Shown: positions 10,674 through 22,627, numbered from the stretch's first letter. The stretch is 64,000 nt of DNA from Daucus carota subsp. sativus (GCF_001625215.2 NC_030383.2:38190035-38254034), one strand, 5' to 3'. The notes: generated by a model not told the origin, from the sequence alone. Numbers and translations: made by a program.

Positions 10674-11830
10674 ATAATTGTAAAGTCAAGAAGATATGGT
10701 TCAACTGGGCGACTGGATAGTTTTCAAAAGTTTCTTCAATTGCATGTATAAGGTCATCAATTGTTTTCATGGCTTATTTGTACCTCAAGGATTGGACAGC
10801 TCGAAAAAGACCGAAGACATTTAAATAAGGAGAGTTTGGAGGTTAACACATTAAACGAATATCAAAATCATATTCTTGTGCAAACTCTGTATCCATAAAA
10901 TCTACGTGAGTTCTTGCATTATCCTGTTGAATGAATATGACCTCCACGTTTCCACCTGGCCATTTTTCTTTTATTCCTGGCAACACTTTCGGAATCAAGA
11001 ATTCTTTTACATTTTCTCTCTTCACATACGTCATTGCTTTTGTCTCGAGGCCGGTCCCCGCAGGTCTATTTATACTACTCCTATTAGCAGGTTCTTTGGT
11101 AACAAATGAAAAATCTCAATCTTTCCAAAGAATGTGATGTTTCCATCAGCATCAAACCGTGGACGTGCTATAGCCGCCAAAAACATGACTTTGGTAATAA
11201 AATTTTTGCTTTTACAGATACGAAGAGGCTCCTTTTCGTTTGCTAAAAGATGATATGACTCTGTAGTTTTTGACAAGTTAAACCACTTCTCATCAATATG
11301 TACTATGTTATACATATTCATAAAATTTAGCTCGTGGGGAAGACTATTTTTTGTCTAACATCGATAGACAAAATTTTAGTCTTACCCTTTTTGTATTAGA
11401 CTTGGCTTCATTGGACTTGAGTGCGCCTTATAACTCCTAGTTTCAAATTGCTGGACAACACTGATGTGCTAAATTTCATAGCAGCTGCTGCATCACAGAG
11501 AGTTTTTCTCTGTGTAAATGGAAGATTTTCAAATTTATTCCAGTCTACAACAATTCGTTTCCGACCACAATTTTTGATTTTTGAATGAGAAACATTTGTT
11601 ACTCCATCCCTCACATTTTTCTTGGAGAGCTTTCAAATGCGCTGAATTGTCCTCATTGGTATCGAGAAAAGTGACGCAACTTCCCTGTTTGTATATTTTT
11701 TAGTTTTCCATTGGCACTTCTTTCTAGCAAAGCAAGATACACAACCTGTCTTTGTTTATTTGACAATATCTTATATTTTTTTGTCCGTCTTTGATTTTTC
11801 GATGCATTTTCTTTTCCTGTGAAACAAGTA
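10674..11830 (-). pseudogene. Mariner-like (plant MLE) transposase, frameshifted
   Basis: Minus-strand frames spell out a plant mariner transposase: an N-terminal helix-turn-helix part near 11640-11830 (LSNKQRQVVYLALLERS, MRTIQRIWK in shifted frames), CGRKRIVVDW and FTQRKTLCDAAAAM (11408-11614), the first catalytic aspartate in IVHIDEKWFNLSK (about 11300), the second in FIQQDNARTHVDF (about 10920), and a C-terminal NSPYLNVFGLFRAVQSL region running to the copia LTR border at 10674. Frame breaks near 11400, 11060 and 10840 make it a pseudogene. The third catalytic residue region (DFDIRL) is next to a stop. Terminal repeats were not found. Confidence 0.87.
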
Positions 11831-12036
11831 AATTAAAATAAAATATAGGAGAAATCTTTTTTAATTAATATTTCTATACATAATAAACAAAATTAAAACT
11901 GGTAATTTAAAATTACTCTCATGATTATATTATCCAAATTTGTGGTGAATGCTTCATAATAGCGGGACACAATTTCTTCTTCTTTTCGCAAATCATTTGC
12001 ATGTACAAAAGAAAAAGTTCACAAAAGTTTATGTAT
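11831..12036. other. Probable upstream part of mariner element, no gene
   Basis: AT-rich sequence between the mariner frames and the hAT target duplication. It probably continues the interrupted mariner-like element or its intron; no feature can be shown. Confidence 0.35.
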
Positions 12037-12044
12037 AATATTTT

Positions 12045-13267
12045 TAGGCCTATCAAACGGATAATTAGGATACAGATTTGCCTATATCCGTATCCGTATC
12101 CAGGAATCTAAAACCGTATCCTTATCCAGATCCGTATCCGCAAGTTTGTGAGAAAGAATATCCGTATCCGAGATCCGCCGGATAATATCCGGATACAGAT
12201 ATTATCCGGATCCGTTTTTTAAATAAATAAAAAAAAAATTGGATCCATCCTTGAAAATTGATTTCCTACCCGCTACATTATTTACAATCACACCTTAAAA
12301 TCGAGAATGAACTGAGAATGCAGGGGCGATTTGGGGAGATGAGGAGATGGGTTGTAGGCGGAGGTGGAGCATGCTCTCAGTCACAACACACCTGAGAAGG
12401 GTTTTCCGACTGTCATGTACTGTGCTTACCAGTAACAACAAGTCGCAGATGATGAAGGGGCAAGCAATTTCAATTACAATTTATCTGGAAAGGTCTGGTG
12501 CAAAGGAGTCGCCAACTAGGGAGTAGCGATGGGAGGTGAAGGGAATCATAAAAGATGGTTAAGAGCACCTCCAACGGGGTTGGCTATAATTGTTGGCTAA
12601 ATTGAACCTGTAAGACATTATGTATAATTTGCTGAACCTGTAAGACATTATACTTCAATGGTATTGGCTATATTGGTTGGCTATAATTTAAAAATAGTAT
12701 GTTACAGTATTAATATTTTAGTTTGTTAAAATAGAATATATCAGTTCAATATGGTAATAAATAATGTGTAATCTTCCTACATATTTCTTACAGATCTATA
12801 GAGGTTCGACAAATATAATCATCCATAGGAGGTTGGCTAAAATTATAGACAACAGTTTCATGTGGTTGGAGTGTGCTTTTTTCAACAGATTAGCTATATT
12901 TTTTATATATGGTATGCCAACTCATTTTTTACCTAAGGGTTTTGTGAGGTTGGACATGCTCTAACGGAGTATTAACTAAGGAATAAAATGACTCACGCAA
13001 GTCACGGACCCCATGTTAATGATAATAGATTTTTTGACTAAATAATAAGTTATAAAAAATTAAATATATTATAAATTTATCAGTTTAATAAATTATTTAA
13101 TAAAATTATATAACATATATAAATATAAATATTTATATAATACAATAATTATTTTCGGATACGGATACGCCTATATCCATATCTGTATCCGCATAGTCCG
13201 GATTCAGATACGGATAATATCCGCTTTCTTTCGGATACAGATTTTTCAGATTTTTTTGACAGCCCTA
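12045..13267. mobile_element. Non-autonomous hAT-type element, 1.2 kb, 8-bp TSD
   Basis: Ends TAGGCCTATCAAA and (reverse complement of the right end) TAGGGCTGTCAAA form the terminal inverted repeat. AATATTTT flanks it exactly at 12037-12044 and 13268-13275. The subterminal regions (12065-12215 and 13153-13240) are packed with ATCCGTATCC / GGATACGGAT repeats in opposite orientations, which in hAT elements are transposase-binding repeats. No transposase is encoded. A Harbinger-type element is nested at 12563-12961. Confidence 0.88.
12563..12961. mobile_element. Tourist-like (PIF/Harbinger) MITE nested in hAT
   Basis: Terminal repeats GAGCACCTCCAAC (left) and GAGCATGTCCAAC (reverse complement of right) are flanked by TAA at 12560-12562 and 12962-12964. 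A 3-bp TAA/TTA target site and this terminal sequence are typical of PIF/Harbinger MITEs. It is 399 bp long and has no coding capacity. Confidence 0.8.
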
Positions 13268-14083
13268 AATATTTTAAACAATAACAAATTAGCACTATCA
13301 AAATTAAAATTCTTTCCAAAAAGAATCTTACTCTCACATGGATTTAGGGGTGAGCGTGGGCCGGTTCGGCTCGGTTTCGGGATAAAACCAGAACTGCAAC
13401 CATATATCTTCGGTTTTTAAAATTGAAACTGCAACCGTCGGTTCGGATTCGGTTTAAAAACCTCCGGTTCGGTTATAATCGGTTCGGTTTCGGTTACAAA
13501 ACCGACAAATTTACAAATTAAAAATAAACTACGAAGAAGATTAATTGACGCGCGTAATATAAACATAATAATCACTGTGCACTAGCCTACTTACTAAAAG
13601 ACATGAAGAAGAAAATCATAGATGATCACATAACTTTGTGAGAAATCTTAACTCTTAGTTAGATCGGAAACACCAGGATAAATATACAAAATAAAGGGTG
13701 TACTTTGGAGGAATATATCATCAGAAGGCTTGCAAATCAACTAAATCAACTGTTATTCATCGCATGAGGCAGAAACTTAAATTGTTTCATTGTTAAGGCC
13801 TTGTAATTTATGTTGAAGTTTCTTCTCCCTCCCCTTTACCTTTTGTTGGACATATTTGTGCACACCACCCTCCACAGACTATTAAAAATTTCTCCTTATT
13901 GTTGTTATTGTTCAGCCAAAAAATTTCTCTGGACTTAAGTCGTAATTTATAAATACAAACAAATTGCAACTCGAGAGCCACCATCTTAGAATCATATATG
14001 CCCCAGCCCTCTCATTTACTTGTTATTCTTGAATTTTCATTTCAAATTATTTTAAAATTAATATAAATTATATATATATATAT

Positions 14084-14898
14084 GGGTCAGGTTCCAGATA
14101 GAACCACATTATACTTAGAACTTAGACCTTATGAATTACCATTAGATATAAATAGGATGTGTGGTTAAAATTATCACTAGTATTAATCACATGTCATATA
14201 CTTATGTGACATTTATGTGTGTGAATATTTAAAACAATAATAAATAAGAGTTAATGATCAGATTTATTACTTTTCATGATTAATACAATTTCCAATTAAA
14301 TTTCAAGTATATAAATCAGTATAATAAAATAAAAAAATATCAAATATTTTGTTTTCATACATGTAAATACATAACAGATTTGCGTGATTTAATTTTATAA
14401 ATGTAAACGTATAACAAATTTACGTGATACTGCTGCAGCACTTGTACTAATATAAAAGAAGATGGTACTACAATACAATATTTTTTTAAAAAAATAAAAT
14501 ACTGCTATAGTATGTCAAATATCATACTTATTATTTAATAATTATACCGATACCATTGCAGTACATATAGTTTTTTAAAACAATAGAAATACTGCTATAG
14601 TACGTCAAATATCATACTTATATTATTTAATAATTATATTGATACTACTGCAGAACATTGAAAATATTGTATCAATCAATATACAAGCCATTTAATTATA
14701 GAAGGTAATTTAACATTTTTCTACATATAATTATTGAAGTCAATGCATGCATTAATTACCTACAATCATGTATGAAAATAATAGTAAATAGCCAATTTTA
14801 AATGTAATATTTGATCTTGACCATTAGTTTAATCAGAATCTAATGACTTTATATGAGTTCTAAGTTCTAACTTTAAATCTGGTTCTAATTTGAACCTC

Positions 14899-14902
<4 letters not shown>
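14084..14902. mobile_element. MITE with long imperfect inverted repeats, nested in hAT
   Basis: The left end GGGTCAGGTTCCAGATAGAA and the reverse complement of the right end, GGGTGAGGTTCAAATTAGAA, align over about 45 bp (both continue to TTAGAACTTAG). It sits inside a TA run, so the target duplication (TATATATAT-like) cannot be measured. Ends of this kind suggest a Mutator-like origin. The inside holds two diverged copies of a segment with the motif ATACTGCTATAGTAYGTCAAATATCATACTT (about 14501-14530 and 14589-14620). Confidence 0.7.

Positions 14903-14980
<78 letters not shown>
14903..14980. repeat. (TA)n microsatellite
   Basis: An uninterrupted TA run of about 78 bases at the right edge of the nested MITE. 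The same element's left edge is a shorter TA run, so the MITE probably landed in TA repeats. Confidence 0.95.
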
Positions 14981-14987
<7 letters not shown>

Positions 14988-15182
14988 TAATTATTTAAAT
15001 AATTGTTCGGTTCGGTTTTTCTCGGTTCGGTTTTAACCAATAATCGGAACCGAACCCATAACATCGGTTCGGTTTTTAATTTTTCGGTTTCGGTTTCGGC
15101 TCGTTTTTTTCCGAATCGGTTTTTACCGGTTACGGTTCGGTTTCGGTTTTTTTTCGGTTGTTTGCTCATCCCTACATGGATT

Positions 15183-16199
15183 TTAAGTCAAGTTCATGAA
15201 ATGAATTACTTTCTAATTCTAAAGAAGTTTCACCTCTAAAAAGCAACAAAAAATATAGTTAGACAGTAAAATTTAAAGATTATTAAAAGGAAACTCAATT
15301 TAAAAAACAAGATCACTAAAATAAACTTACTCCAAAAAGTTCATTCCAGTCAATTTGATTTGTTGTAAATATCCTACCATGTTGAGATGAAATATTTTCT
15401 TTTTGTGTCTGATCCTGTGAACTTGACAAATGACAACTGTATATGTACACACAAATATAAAAATTTACAAATATAAGTATAAAACTTTACTAATGGAAAC
15501 AAAAAATATTAATGTACATAATATATAAAATAATGAGTCCAACATAGATATAATATGAAAAAATCTGTTGAATCACACTAACAAACCTAGATAGATTTAT
15601 GATTATAAAAAACATTCAAATTATCAAAAAAAGACTAGATACGCATTATAATTAAAAAAAAATAGTATTGGCTAATAAAAAAGCACATGCTTCTGTGTTT
15701 GCAGGAATATTCGATAATCTTTCCCAACATATACTTTTCTCCTTCTATATGTTTCACCTATATCTCCGCTTGGATGCCAAGTGTTTTGTATGACGTCTTT
15801 TAGGTAATCATTTATCATATTGTGTATGGAGGGAATATGGGGAGGGTGGTAGTTTTAAAATATTCATTTGAATCTTACTAAAAATTATGGAAGTTTTGAA
15901 GATTTGATAAAATAATTTTTATTAAAATTGTGGAGGGAAGTTTTGAAAAATGAGAAAAAAAAACCTTGAAGTTGGCAAGTTCTACTCCTTCATGAGAAAA
16001 TACACGTAAAACTATTGGTGCAAGTTCCATACTATCTCATAACTATACATACTCAGTTTTAATAATAGTAGAAATGAAAAAGAGTTTATTTATAATCATC
16101 TCTTGGTGCATTTCTTAATAAGTGTGCACAAATTCAGAACATCAAATATTGACAAATAGCCTCGCCTGCACAAACAACACACGAGGAGCATTAGATTAG
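15183..16199. other. AT-rich segment, possible isolated minus-strand exon
   Basis: No complete gene. On the minus strand a short open stretch at about 15331-15430 reads through TQKENISSQHGRIF and NQIDWNELFG and then meets a GTAAG donor at about 15330. It could be an upstream exon of the interrupted mariner-like gene, but nothing proves that. The rest is AT-rich. Confidence 0.3.
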
Positions 16200-16201
16200 T
16201 A

Positions 16202-16435
16202 CTCCCTCCGCTCCTAAATAACAGTCGCTCTGACTTTGTGCACGTAATTTGAGGTGTAAAAAAATATACTTCTTCATATTATTTTTCAAAATTTCTTTTT
16301 CTGAATAAAAGTTTGACATCTATATTTTTATTCAAAAAAAGAACATTTTAAAAATAACATGCAGAAATACGTTTTTATTGCACCTCAAAATACGTGTAAA
16401 AAGTCAAAGTGACTAATAAAAAGTAACGGAGAGAG
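16202..16435. mobile_element. Stowaway MITE, 234 bp
   Basis: Left end CTCCCTCCGCTCC and right end (reverse complement CTCTCTCCGTTAC) are flanked by TA on both sides (16200-16201, 16436-16437). The pair GTCAAAGTGACT / AGTCGCTCTGAC next to the ends is characteristic of Stowaway elements. These MITEs are mobilised by mariner-type transposases. Confidence 0.88.
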
Positions 16436-16979
16436 TAACAAAAAAAAATTAAAAGGAAGATGATGCTTCTTTATACTAAGAAGATACCACAGAAAAGGAA
16501 GCAAACACATGAATGTAGAAATGTGAGGATAAATAGCAAGCCAAACATGGAGGCTCGCCTAGACGCCATTATTTAAAGAAAAAAGGGAGAGGAAATTGTG
16601 AAATTTACAGGGGTATCAAAGTTAAAAGATTGAAGCTTGAAGGCACCTGGATGGGGAATATGTAAAATATATGGCAAAGATTACACACCTGGAAATAAAG
16701 GAGACCTAGGATGAAAGAGAATGAGGTTGCATTCATATATAAGGCTACACTGGCCAGACAACATTGGTTTCGGAAATAAACATGAAATAGACGAGAGCGA
16801 GCTAGAAAACAGATAAGGCAAAGCCAAAAGTGAAGGCATCATGCGAAGAGGCCGGTATTTATAGAAAACAAGAAGGCGACTTGATTAGTGAATATGATGA
16901 TGTCTTGAAAAGCTTTCATGTGTGCAGAAAATATACAAAAGGAAGGGCAAGGGAGAGGAAGCCACTGCAACGAGGACGA

Positions 16980-17014
16980 GAACAAGCAGGTCTTGCTGCA
17001 AGACCCGCTTGTTC
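16980..17014. repeat. Short perfect-type stem-loop
   Basis: Arms GAACAAGCAGGTCTTG (16980-16995) and CAAGACCCGCTTGTTC (16999-17014) pair at 15 of 16 positions around a 3-base loop. It lies inside small overlapping frames, which would not by themselves produce this symmetry. Confidence 0.85.
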
Positions 17015-18255
17015 TTGCCTGAATCAAGAAAATATCAGCGATTTTGGGTTCAAAGTAAGGAGACAGTAATAGATCAGAAATCAGGCGGGTTCAAACAAAA
17101 TTTTTATATGCTTAATAACATACAATTAAATGGAGAGCTCGTAGGTCCTGAAGATTTCAGAAAATTACATCGAAATAAATGGAAGAAACTCCCATAGGAT
17201 ACTAGATGTCAGTATGATTGAAGAGAGTGTTGCAACAAAACCATGAAGTACGCGTCATAGTTCAATGTCAACATAGGCCTGAATGGGAGGATGTTAGATT
17301 GCAGTGAAGAAGAAATAATGAGATCATTCAGACCCCTCAAATTCAACAAATATGATGTACACGGTAGAGTTTCTCGATGAAGACAATTCAGTTAAGGTAA
17401 AAGTGGGAGAAAGATGGCCAGAGGATACTAGATTGGACATCACCTGAAACCAGGGGGTTGCCTAATAAATAATACTGCAAATAGAGGGACGTAAACCAGA
17501 GCCATGCATCGTAGATCAATTTGTTGAAGGGATCGTAGAGTTCACAAGTGAAGATCAGGCAGAGGTTAACGAAATCAGCTCCGAATCCAAAAAGAAAAAC
17601 TGATGATTACTGACTAGCGAGCTGACGTCTTCAACAATCCTCGTCGAGGAGGACCAATACACTCACTCCCTCATGCCAATTTACTACCTAAGCGTACGCT
17701 CAATTATAAAATTTGTGCCTTCTTTTATTAATCAATTTGCTTGAATAGATTCTTTATTTGGCAACAGAAATGGCTGAGGATAAAGAGTTGGCCGCCAAAA
17801 AATTTGCAAAAAAAAATGGTTACTAGCCAAGGACACTTAAAGATGAATATATACTTGTCAAAATGGAATTACATGGTGTCTACATAAATGGAATTTTCTC
17901 CCCTCCACCATCAATCATATCAACTGCTCCAAAAGGAATTAGCCTACATTATTCGGATTTTGGAACCCGCATTTCACAAAAACAATGTGGCTGCCTCAAC
18001 AAATTCATATCTACTTTCTTACAACCTATACACTTACTTTTCCCGCGGTAATTAACAGCTTTAGGAGAAGTTTATTGCAAGAACAAAGATGGCAGATCTA
18101 GTTGCCCTACTTCCACTTATTCATCCGAATCTCCGCGGCTTCCGCCTCAGCTCAACTTCCACGCCTGCAGTCCGCGGGAGAGAGTCAGAGTTAATTCAAC
18201 ACGTCTGACATATTTTTACTTAACATTATTAGTTTTGTGGTATATGCAAGCGGGG

Positions 18256-18287
18256 AGGGACTCGGGCCAATATCAGCCCGAGTCCCT
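18256..18287. repeat. 12-bp GC-rich stem-loop near 3' end of LIN-like gene
   Basis: AGGGACTCGGGC (18256-18267) and GCCCGAGTCCCT (18276-18287) are perfectly complementary with an 8-base loop. It lies within about 45 bases of the stop of the minus-strand U-box gene, so it would fall in its 3' untranslated region. Confidence 0.85.
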
Positions 18288-18298
18288 GCCAACTGTCC

Positions 18299-21200
18299 TT
18301 AAACATATACTACTCCCTCCGTCCCACCCAAATGTATGGACATGTCAGTGGTAACCATTTCCGTATCTGATATCTGAACTTTGTGATATAAAAAGACGGA
18401 TAAATTTTTTACCTGGATTTTGCCATCAGCGGTTCCTACTAATAAAATCTCTTCTTCATCATTTAGAGCCATGCAGAGAACTTTTCCGCTGGTACCAGTT
18501 TGAAGTGTTTCCTTTCTTTCCAGTTTCTTTCTACACCATACCTCCACTATCCCTCCTTTACACCCCAGGTATATGATACCGGAGCTTATTGCCATAGACC
18601 GCACTTCTAGCGCGGATGTCAATGATCCGATCATATTGTAGTTTGAGGTACTACATATCTTGATGCACAAAAATTGGGCATGAAATTAGTATTGACTATT
18701 GAGTTACTGAGATCATCTCTACAGGTCATAACAGTTGTCAGTTTATTTAATTCAACCGAAAGCATATTTTTTTAAAGCGGCAAAGTATTGAAATGAAGTG
18801 TCTTAGTGGTACCTTCAAAGTTGATCCATCCACGGAAGAGCTTACTGAATGTAGTTGTTCATCAGAGACTTGCAGCGCATAGATCGGATTTATTTTAGAC
18901 ATAAAATTTCTGGAGTTACTCTGGACAATACTGAGTGTCCCTGTTGCCAGATCGATTTCCTGCAGATTCAGGAGTTACACTCTCAGGAAAATAAAATGTA
19001 AAAAAACCAGAGGCAAAAAATGAGACTTGTCAATAGTTTTTGTCACCTGAATGCTGTTATCCTGACAACCACAATATAGTTTTCCGTGTACAAGGGCCAA
19101 GCACTTTACAGATTTCTTCGAATTCAGCAATTTAGATGCTCCATTCCAAGAGTGCACCTAAGGGAAACAGTATGGAACTTCTCATGATTTCTTGACAGGA
19201 CGAGAAATTCAGATATATAGAAGATGCATTCCCTACCTTGATTCCAGGACCCTGAGGAATGAAACACGAAATACTATTTGCGACTGCTAGGTTGTTAACC
19301 TGATCCTTCATATCATATACTTGTTCGAATTGCATCCATTCATTGCCAATGGACCATGCCTATTGAGAAGTTTCGAAAAGGTATAAGCACTGAAGCTGGT
19401 GGAAAGAGTACATAAGGTTCAGGCAGAGTTTTAGCCATACCATAACTGTTCTGTCAAGTGAACCACTGTAAAGCTTATCCCCTAAATGTGAAACTGCCAA
19501 GCTCGTAACTGCCTTGGTATGCTGCCGTGTCTCTTGAATAAAATGTAAAGTCTCGCCTTTACTGCTCCACACCTTTTATGATTGGAAAAGAATTTTGATA
19601 AGATGATCTTGGTAAGTCATTTTCTTAACGTTTAGGAGAACCGATAACTTAACATTCACTTCCGAAGACAAATAAATAAAGAGTCAAGAATGACTACATA
19701 ACGAGTTGGATCAAATTAATCACCTTAATCGTCCCATCAGAATGACCAGAGAAAATCTTGTCTTTGGAACATAAGATTGACAAAACTTCTCCATTTACAC
19801 TGCAATCTTCTTGAACTAGTTCCTTGTGATTCCAAATGTCCTAAAATGAGAGAAGGAAAGATATAGAAATGCATAATACTAATTTAGGGGTCGCGTTATG
19901 AGAGACAACTTACACTGCTGGAATCTTTCCCTTCGGATAACACTTTCAGCATCTCAAAAGCAACCGAAGATGACTTTTTAAGCTCACGCAGGCCTTTCAA
20001 GATATCTTTCATGGAGGTTTTCAGATCACGAAGCCCATCTGGGATTTGAAGCATCATGTGTAATTGGTAAAACTTAAGGTTTTTCTTTAACTAATTTGAG
20101 ATCTATAGTCATGAAGGGCTTTTCTAGTTGATTGAGTTCATATTCATCATCAGAATTTCACACTACCATAACCAAAGTCCAGAACATCAGAGTATTAGTC
20201 GTCGCATTCTTGCATTCTCTTACTTTATTGTTGTTATGCTAATCTTGTAATTATTAGTTCTTCAGGGACTACCACGCATTCTTTTTGCTAATTATAAGAA
20301 AGCATATTTACTAAAATTATCATTATATACTATATTTCAGTACAATGTCCACATTGTCACTCTAAAAGAGTGATTTTTTACCTACCAGGGTCACGAATGA
20401 AGCATCTTAGAGCAAGCATAGAAAGGGCTCTATCTTCTGTGTCCTTGGCAGACTTGAAGATTGATACGAAGCGCTTAAGCAAACAGAGACGGGCTGTTCC
20501 TCGAATGCCTGTATCTGGAAGAACATCAATCATGTGTACAAGCCATGTGGCAGACAAAAAGCATGCTGAACATAACTCTGCATATCGACTTTTTAGTCCC
20601 TCTGCTAAAGCCTGAAACAGTAAGCCAAACTCATGGCTGACCAGAACATATGCCATTTTTCTCTCCCATTCCTCAGCAGCCTTCTCATCCTCCTGCAGAT
20701 GAAGTAAATTATTAATTTGTATGCAATGTAACTGTATGTTGTATAACTAGATATGAAAAGTTCAATGCACAGCCTATTTCTAGGAAAAAAATGGAACTAA
20801 CCAGAATTTCTTCACTAGGAGATCTGTGAAGCTTTTCCTTCCTCAGTATAGATTTATATTTTTTGTCAAGTCCTGCAGACTTTAGAAGAAAAGCCCTGGC
20901 TAGAGGCATTCCCGAATGTGAGAATCTTCCTTGAAGTGCCACTATTGTCTCTGCAGCAGCTATTTGAGCAGCAGGAGAGTCTGTATTCTTAATACATGAA
21001 ATTAGACTACCAATTGCCTCTTCTCTGTATATACTAGTCTTCCTCGGCTCCACCTGGTTTGTACCCTCATGATTAAATACTATTAAGAATAAACTAGAGA
21101 CACAGAAAGCAACAGAGTTAAGACACAAACCAGAATGTCAAGCTGGAGAAGCAGACCAGCCACAATGGGACACTGTTCAGGGGGAGCTGTTTGCAGATAT

Positions 21201-22627
21201 ACGAGTAATGTATGCATTGTACTAAATCTCCCTTCATCTTTTATGATATGGAGGACTTGCTCATTGAAAGTCCTTCTGGAGAAATTTAGACACAAAAAAG
21301 TACTTATAGCGGAAATGCTCAGTTGCAGCAATTTAAATACTCACAGCCGTGCCTTATCTAAGACTTGAACGTTCAATTTATTATTACCAAGAGAGGAGAG
21401 GGGTGTCTGCTAGGTTGAAACTAAATTATAAATCTATCAACGTTGTTATTGCTTTTTATGATTTCATTAAGAAAAGAAAACCACGAATGAGACGTACTTG
21501 TTGAGTTTAACTAATTCTGAAAGAAAGTAAACAATCTGGAATCGCTCATCATCAGTTGCCCCGAAGAAGCTTTCTAAAACTGGAGCAAGTTCAGCCTTAT
21601 CAGCAATGACATTCCTACAATGTCCATCCTCCTGCATAAACCTCAACAAAATACCAACTGCTTCAAGCCTTTCCTCTTGCCACTCAGCTTCCAAGCTAGT
21701 CACAATATTTCCAATCACTTCTTCTGAAACCAAACCGCGCATAAATCCAGATAGAGTGCTCTCTTCAGCACTTGCAAGAATTTGTCCAAGCAAAAACAAT
21801 GAAGCAGATTTCGGTTTTATACACATTGTAATTAATTCGTCTTCCTTCACCCCAAGAACAGATAATAGGGAATCCACAATATCCATATCGATAAGGATCA
21901 TGGCAGAAGGTCTTAGCAGATAAACTAATACAACAGCCTCTAAGAACCCCCTCTTGAAGAGTGCTACAACACATTCAACATCAGAATCCACTCTTGTTAG
22001 TGTCTGGACCACTCCATCATCTCTGTACCCGAGTTCAGAAAGAAGGAAAACGGTTGCCCTCAAGACTCCTTCATCAACCGAATGAAAAAGAATTTCCACA
22101 AAACCATTTATAATAGGTGGTTTGGAGAGAATACTCTGAACATCTAGTTTTATGTCAGCCTCGTGCCAGAAACGCTCAATCCACAAAACGGCCATTTCAG
22201 ATTCCTTCAATATTTCAGACATACAAAGGTTTTTGATGGCAACTCTAAGCTCCACAACACTACTATCAATATTAACTTGGCCTATGACACTATCAGGAGA
22301 AACCGAACGAGTCATGGAATTAAAATTCGGATCACTTTCCTGATACTGATTATCAAACTGTGTTATAGCAAAACTGGGATTCTGTTCTCTCCAGCTTGCA
22401 ATCAGACGTTTGAGCACATAATTTGTTTTAGGCAGCTGAGCTCCATCCAGCTTCTGTCGCGTGATAGGACAAGTCGAGTTTCCTCTATCTATCCATTCTT
22501 GGATTGCTTTACGCTCATAAGTCTGTCCAGTCTCAAGTGTCACTGGATCATCAAATATATTACCTGTTACAGGACAAACAAAATCCTTCGGAGCAGCTTG
22601 CCTTCCTTCACCAGCAGGGCTATCCAT
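18299..22627 (-). CDS. U-box / ARM-like / WD40 E3 ubiquitin ligase (LIN/CERBERUS family)
   Basis: Eleven exons fit with consistent phases: 22627-21498, 21275-21131, 21053-20802, 20692-20386, 20038-19914, 19840-19724, 19572-19441, 19359-19237, 19157-19047, 18959-18813 and 18658-18413, giving 945 codons before the tail. The U-box lies at residues 14-85 (KDFVCPVTGNIFDDPVTLE, YERKAIQEW, CPITRQ), then helical ARM-like repeats to about residue 610, then WD40 repeats (KIFSGHSDGTIK, KLYSGSLDRTVMVW, KLYCGCQDNSIQ, ILLVGTADGKIQ). U-box proteins recruit an E2 and ubiquitinate targets; legume LIN/CERBERUS acts in root infection. Legume LIN-1 carries a long N-terminal region before the U-box that is absent here, so this is either a short family member or has an unseen upstream part. 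The end after 18413 is uncertain: the frame reads on without a normal intron into a Stowaway-like end and stops at 18299. Confidence 0.9.
18313..18345. mobile_element. Solo Stowaway-type end in gene 3' terminus
   Basis: CTCCCTCCGTCCCACCCAAA at 18313 is the consensus Stowaway terminal repeat, with TA before it. No partner end is seen in the following kilobases, so it is a fragment. It overlaps the last codons of the U-box gene frame. Confidence 0.7.

Larger units (their letters stand above)
13345..15174. mobile_element. Non-autonomous hAT-type element, 1.8 kb, 8-bp TSD
   Basis: Ends TAGGGGTGAGC and (reverse complement) TAGGGATGAGC are flanked by CATGGATT at 13337-13344 and 15175-15182. Both ends are rich in CGGTTCGG and CGGTTTCGG motifs (13364-13500 and 15005-15160), again as clustered subterminal repeats. 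There is no transposase. A second element (14084-14902) and a TA microsatellite fill its right half. Confidence 0.9.
16436..18298. other. No recognisable gene; coding-like scraps
   Basis: Several frames of 60-90 codons occur on both strands (for example 16830-17069 and 16922-17197, plus) without any family motif I recognise. A strong inverted repeat at 16980-17014 and another at 18256-18287 are listed separately. It may hold eroded transposon sequence. Confidence 0.35.

Noticed and set aside
13345..13500. GGTTCGG-rich stretch as a possible minisatellite or CRISPR-like array
   Set aside because: Motifs are irregularly spaced and lie at hAT termini; this is the subterminal repeat pattern of a transposon, and CRISPR arrays are not expected in a plant nucleus.
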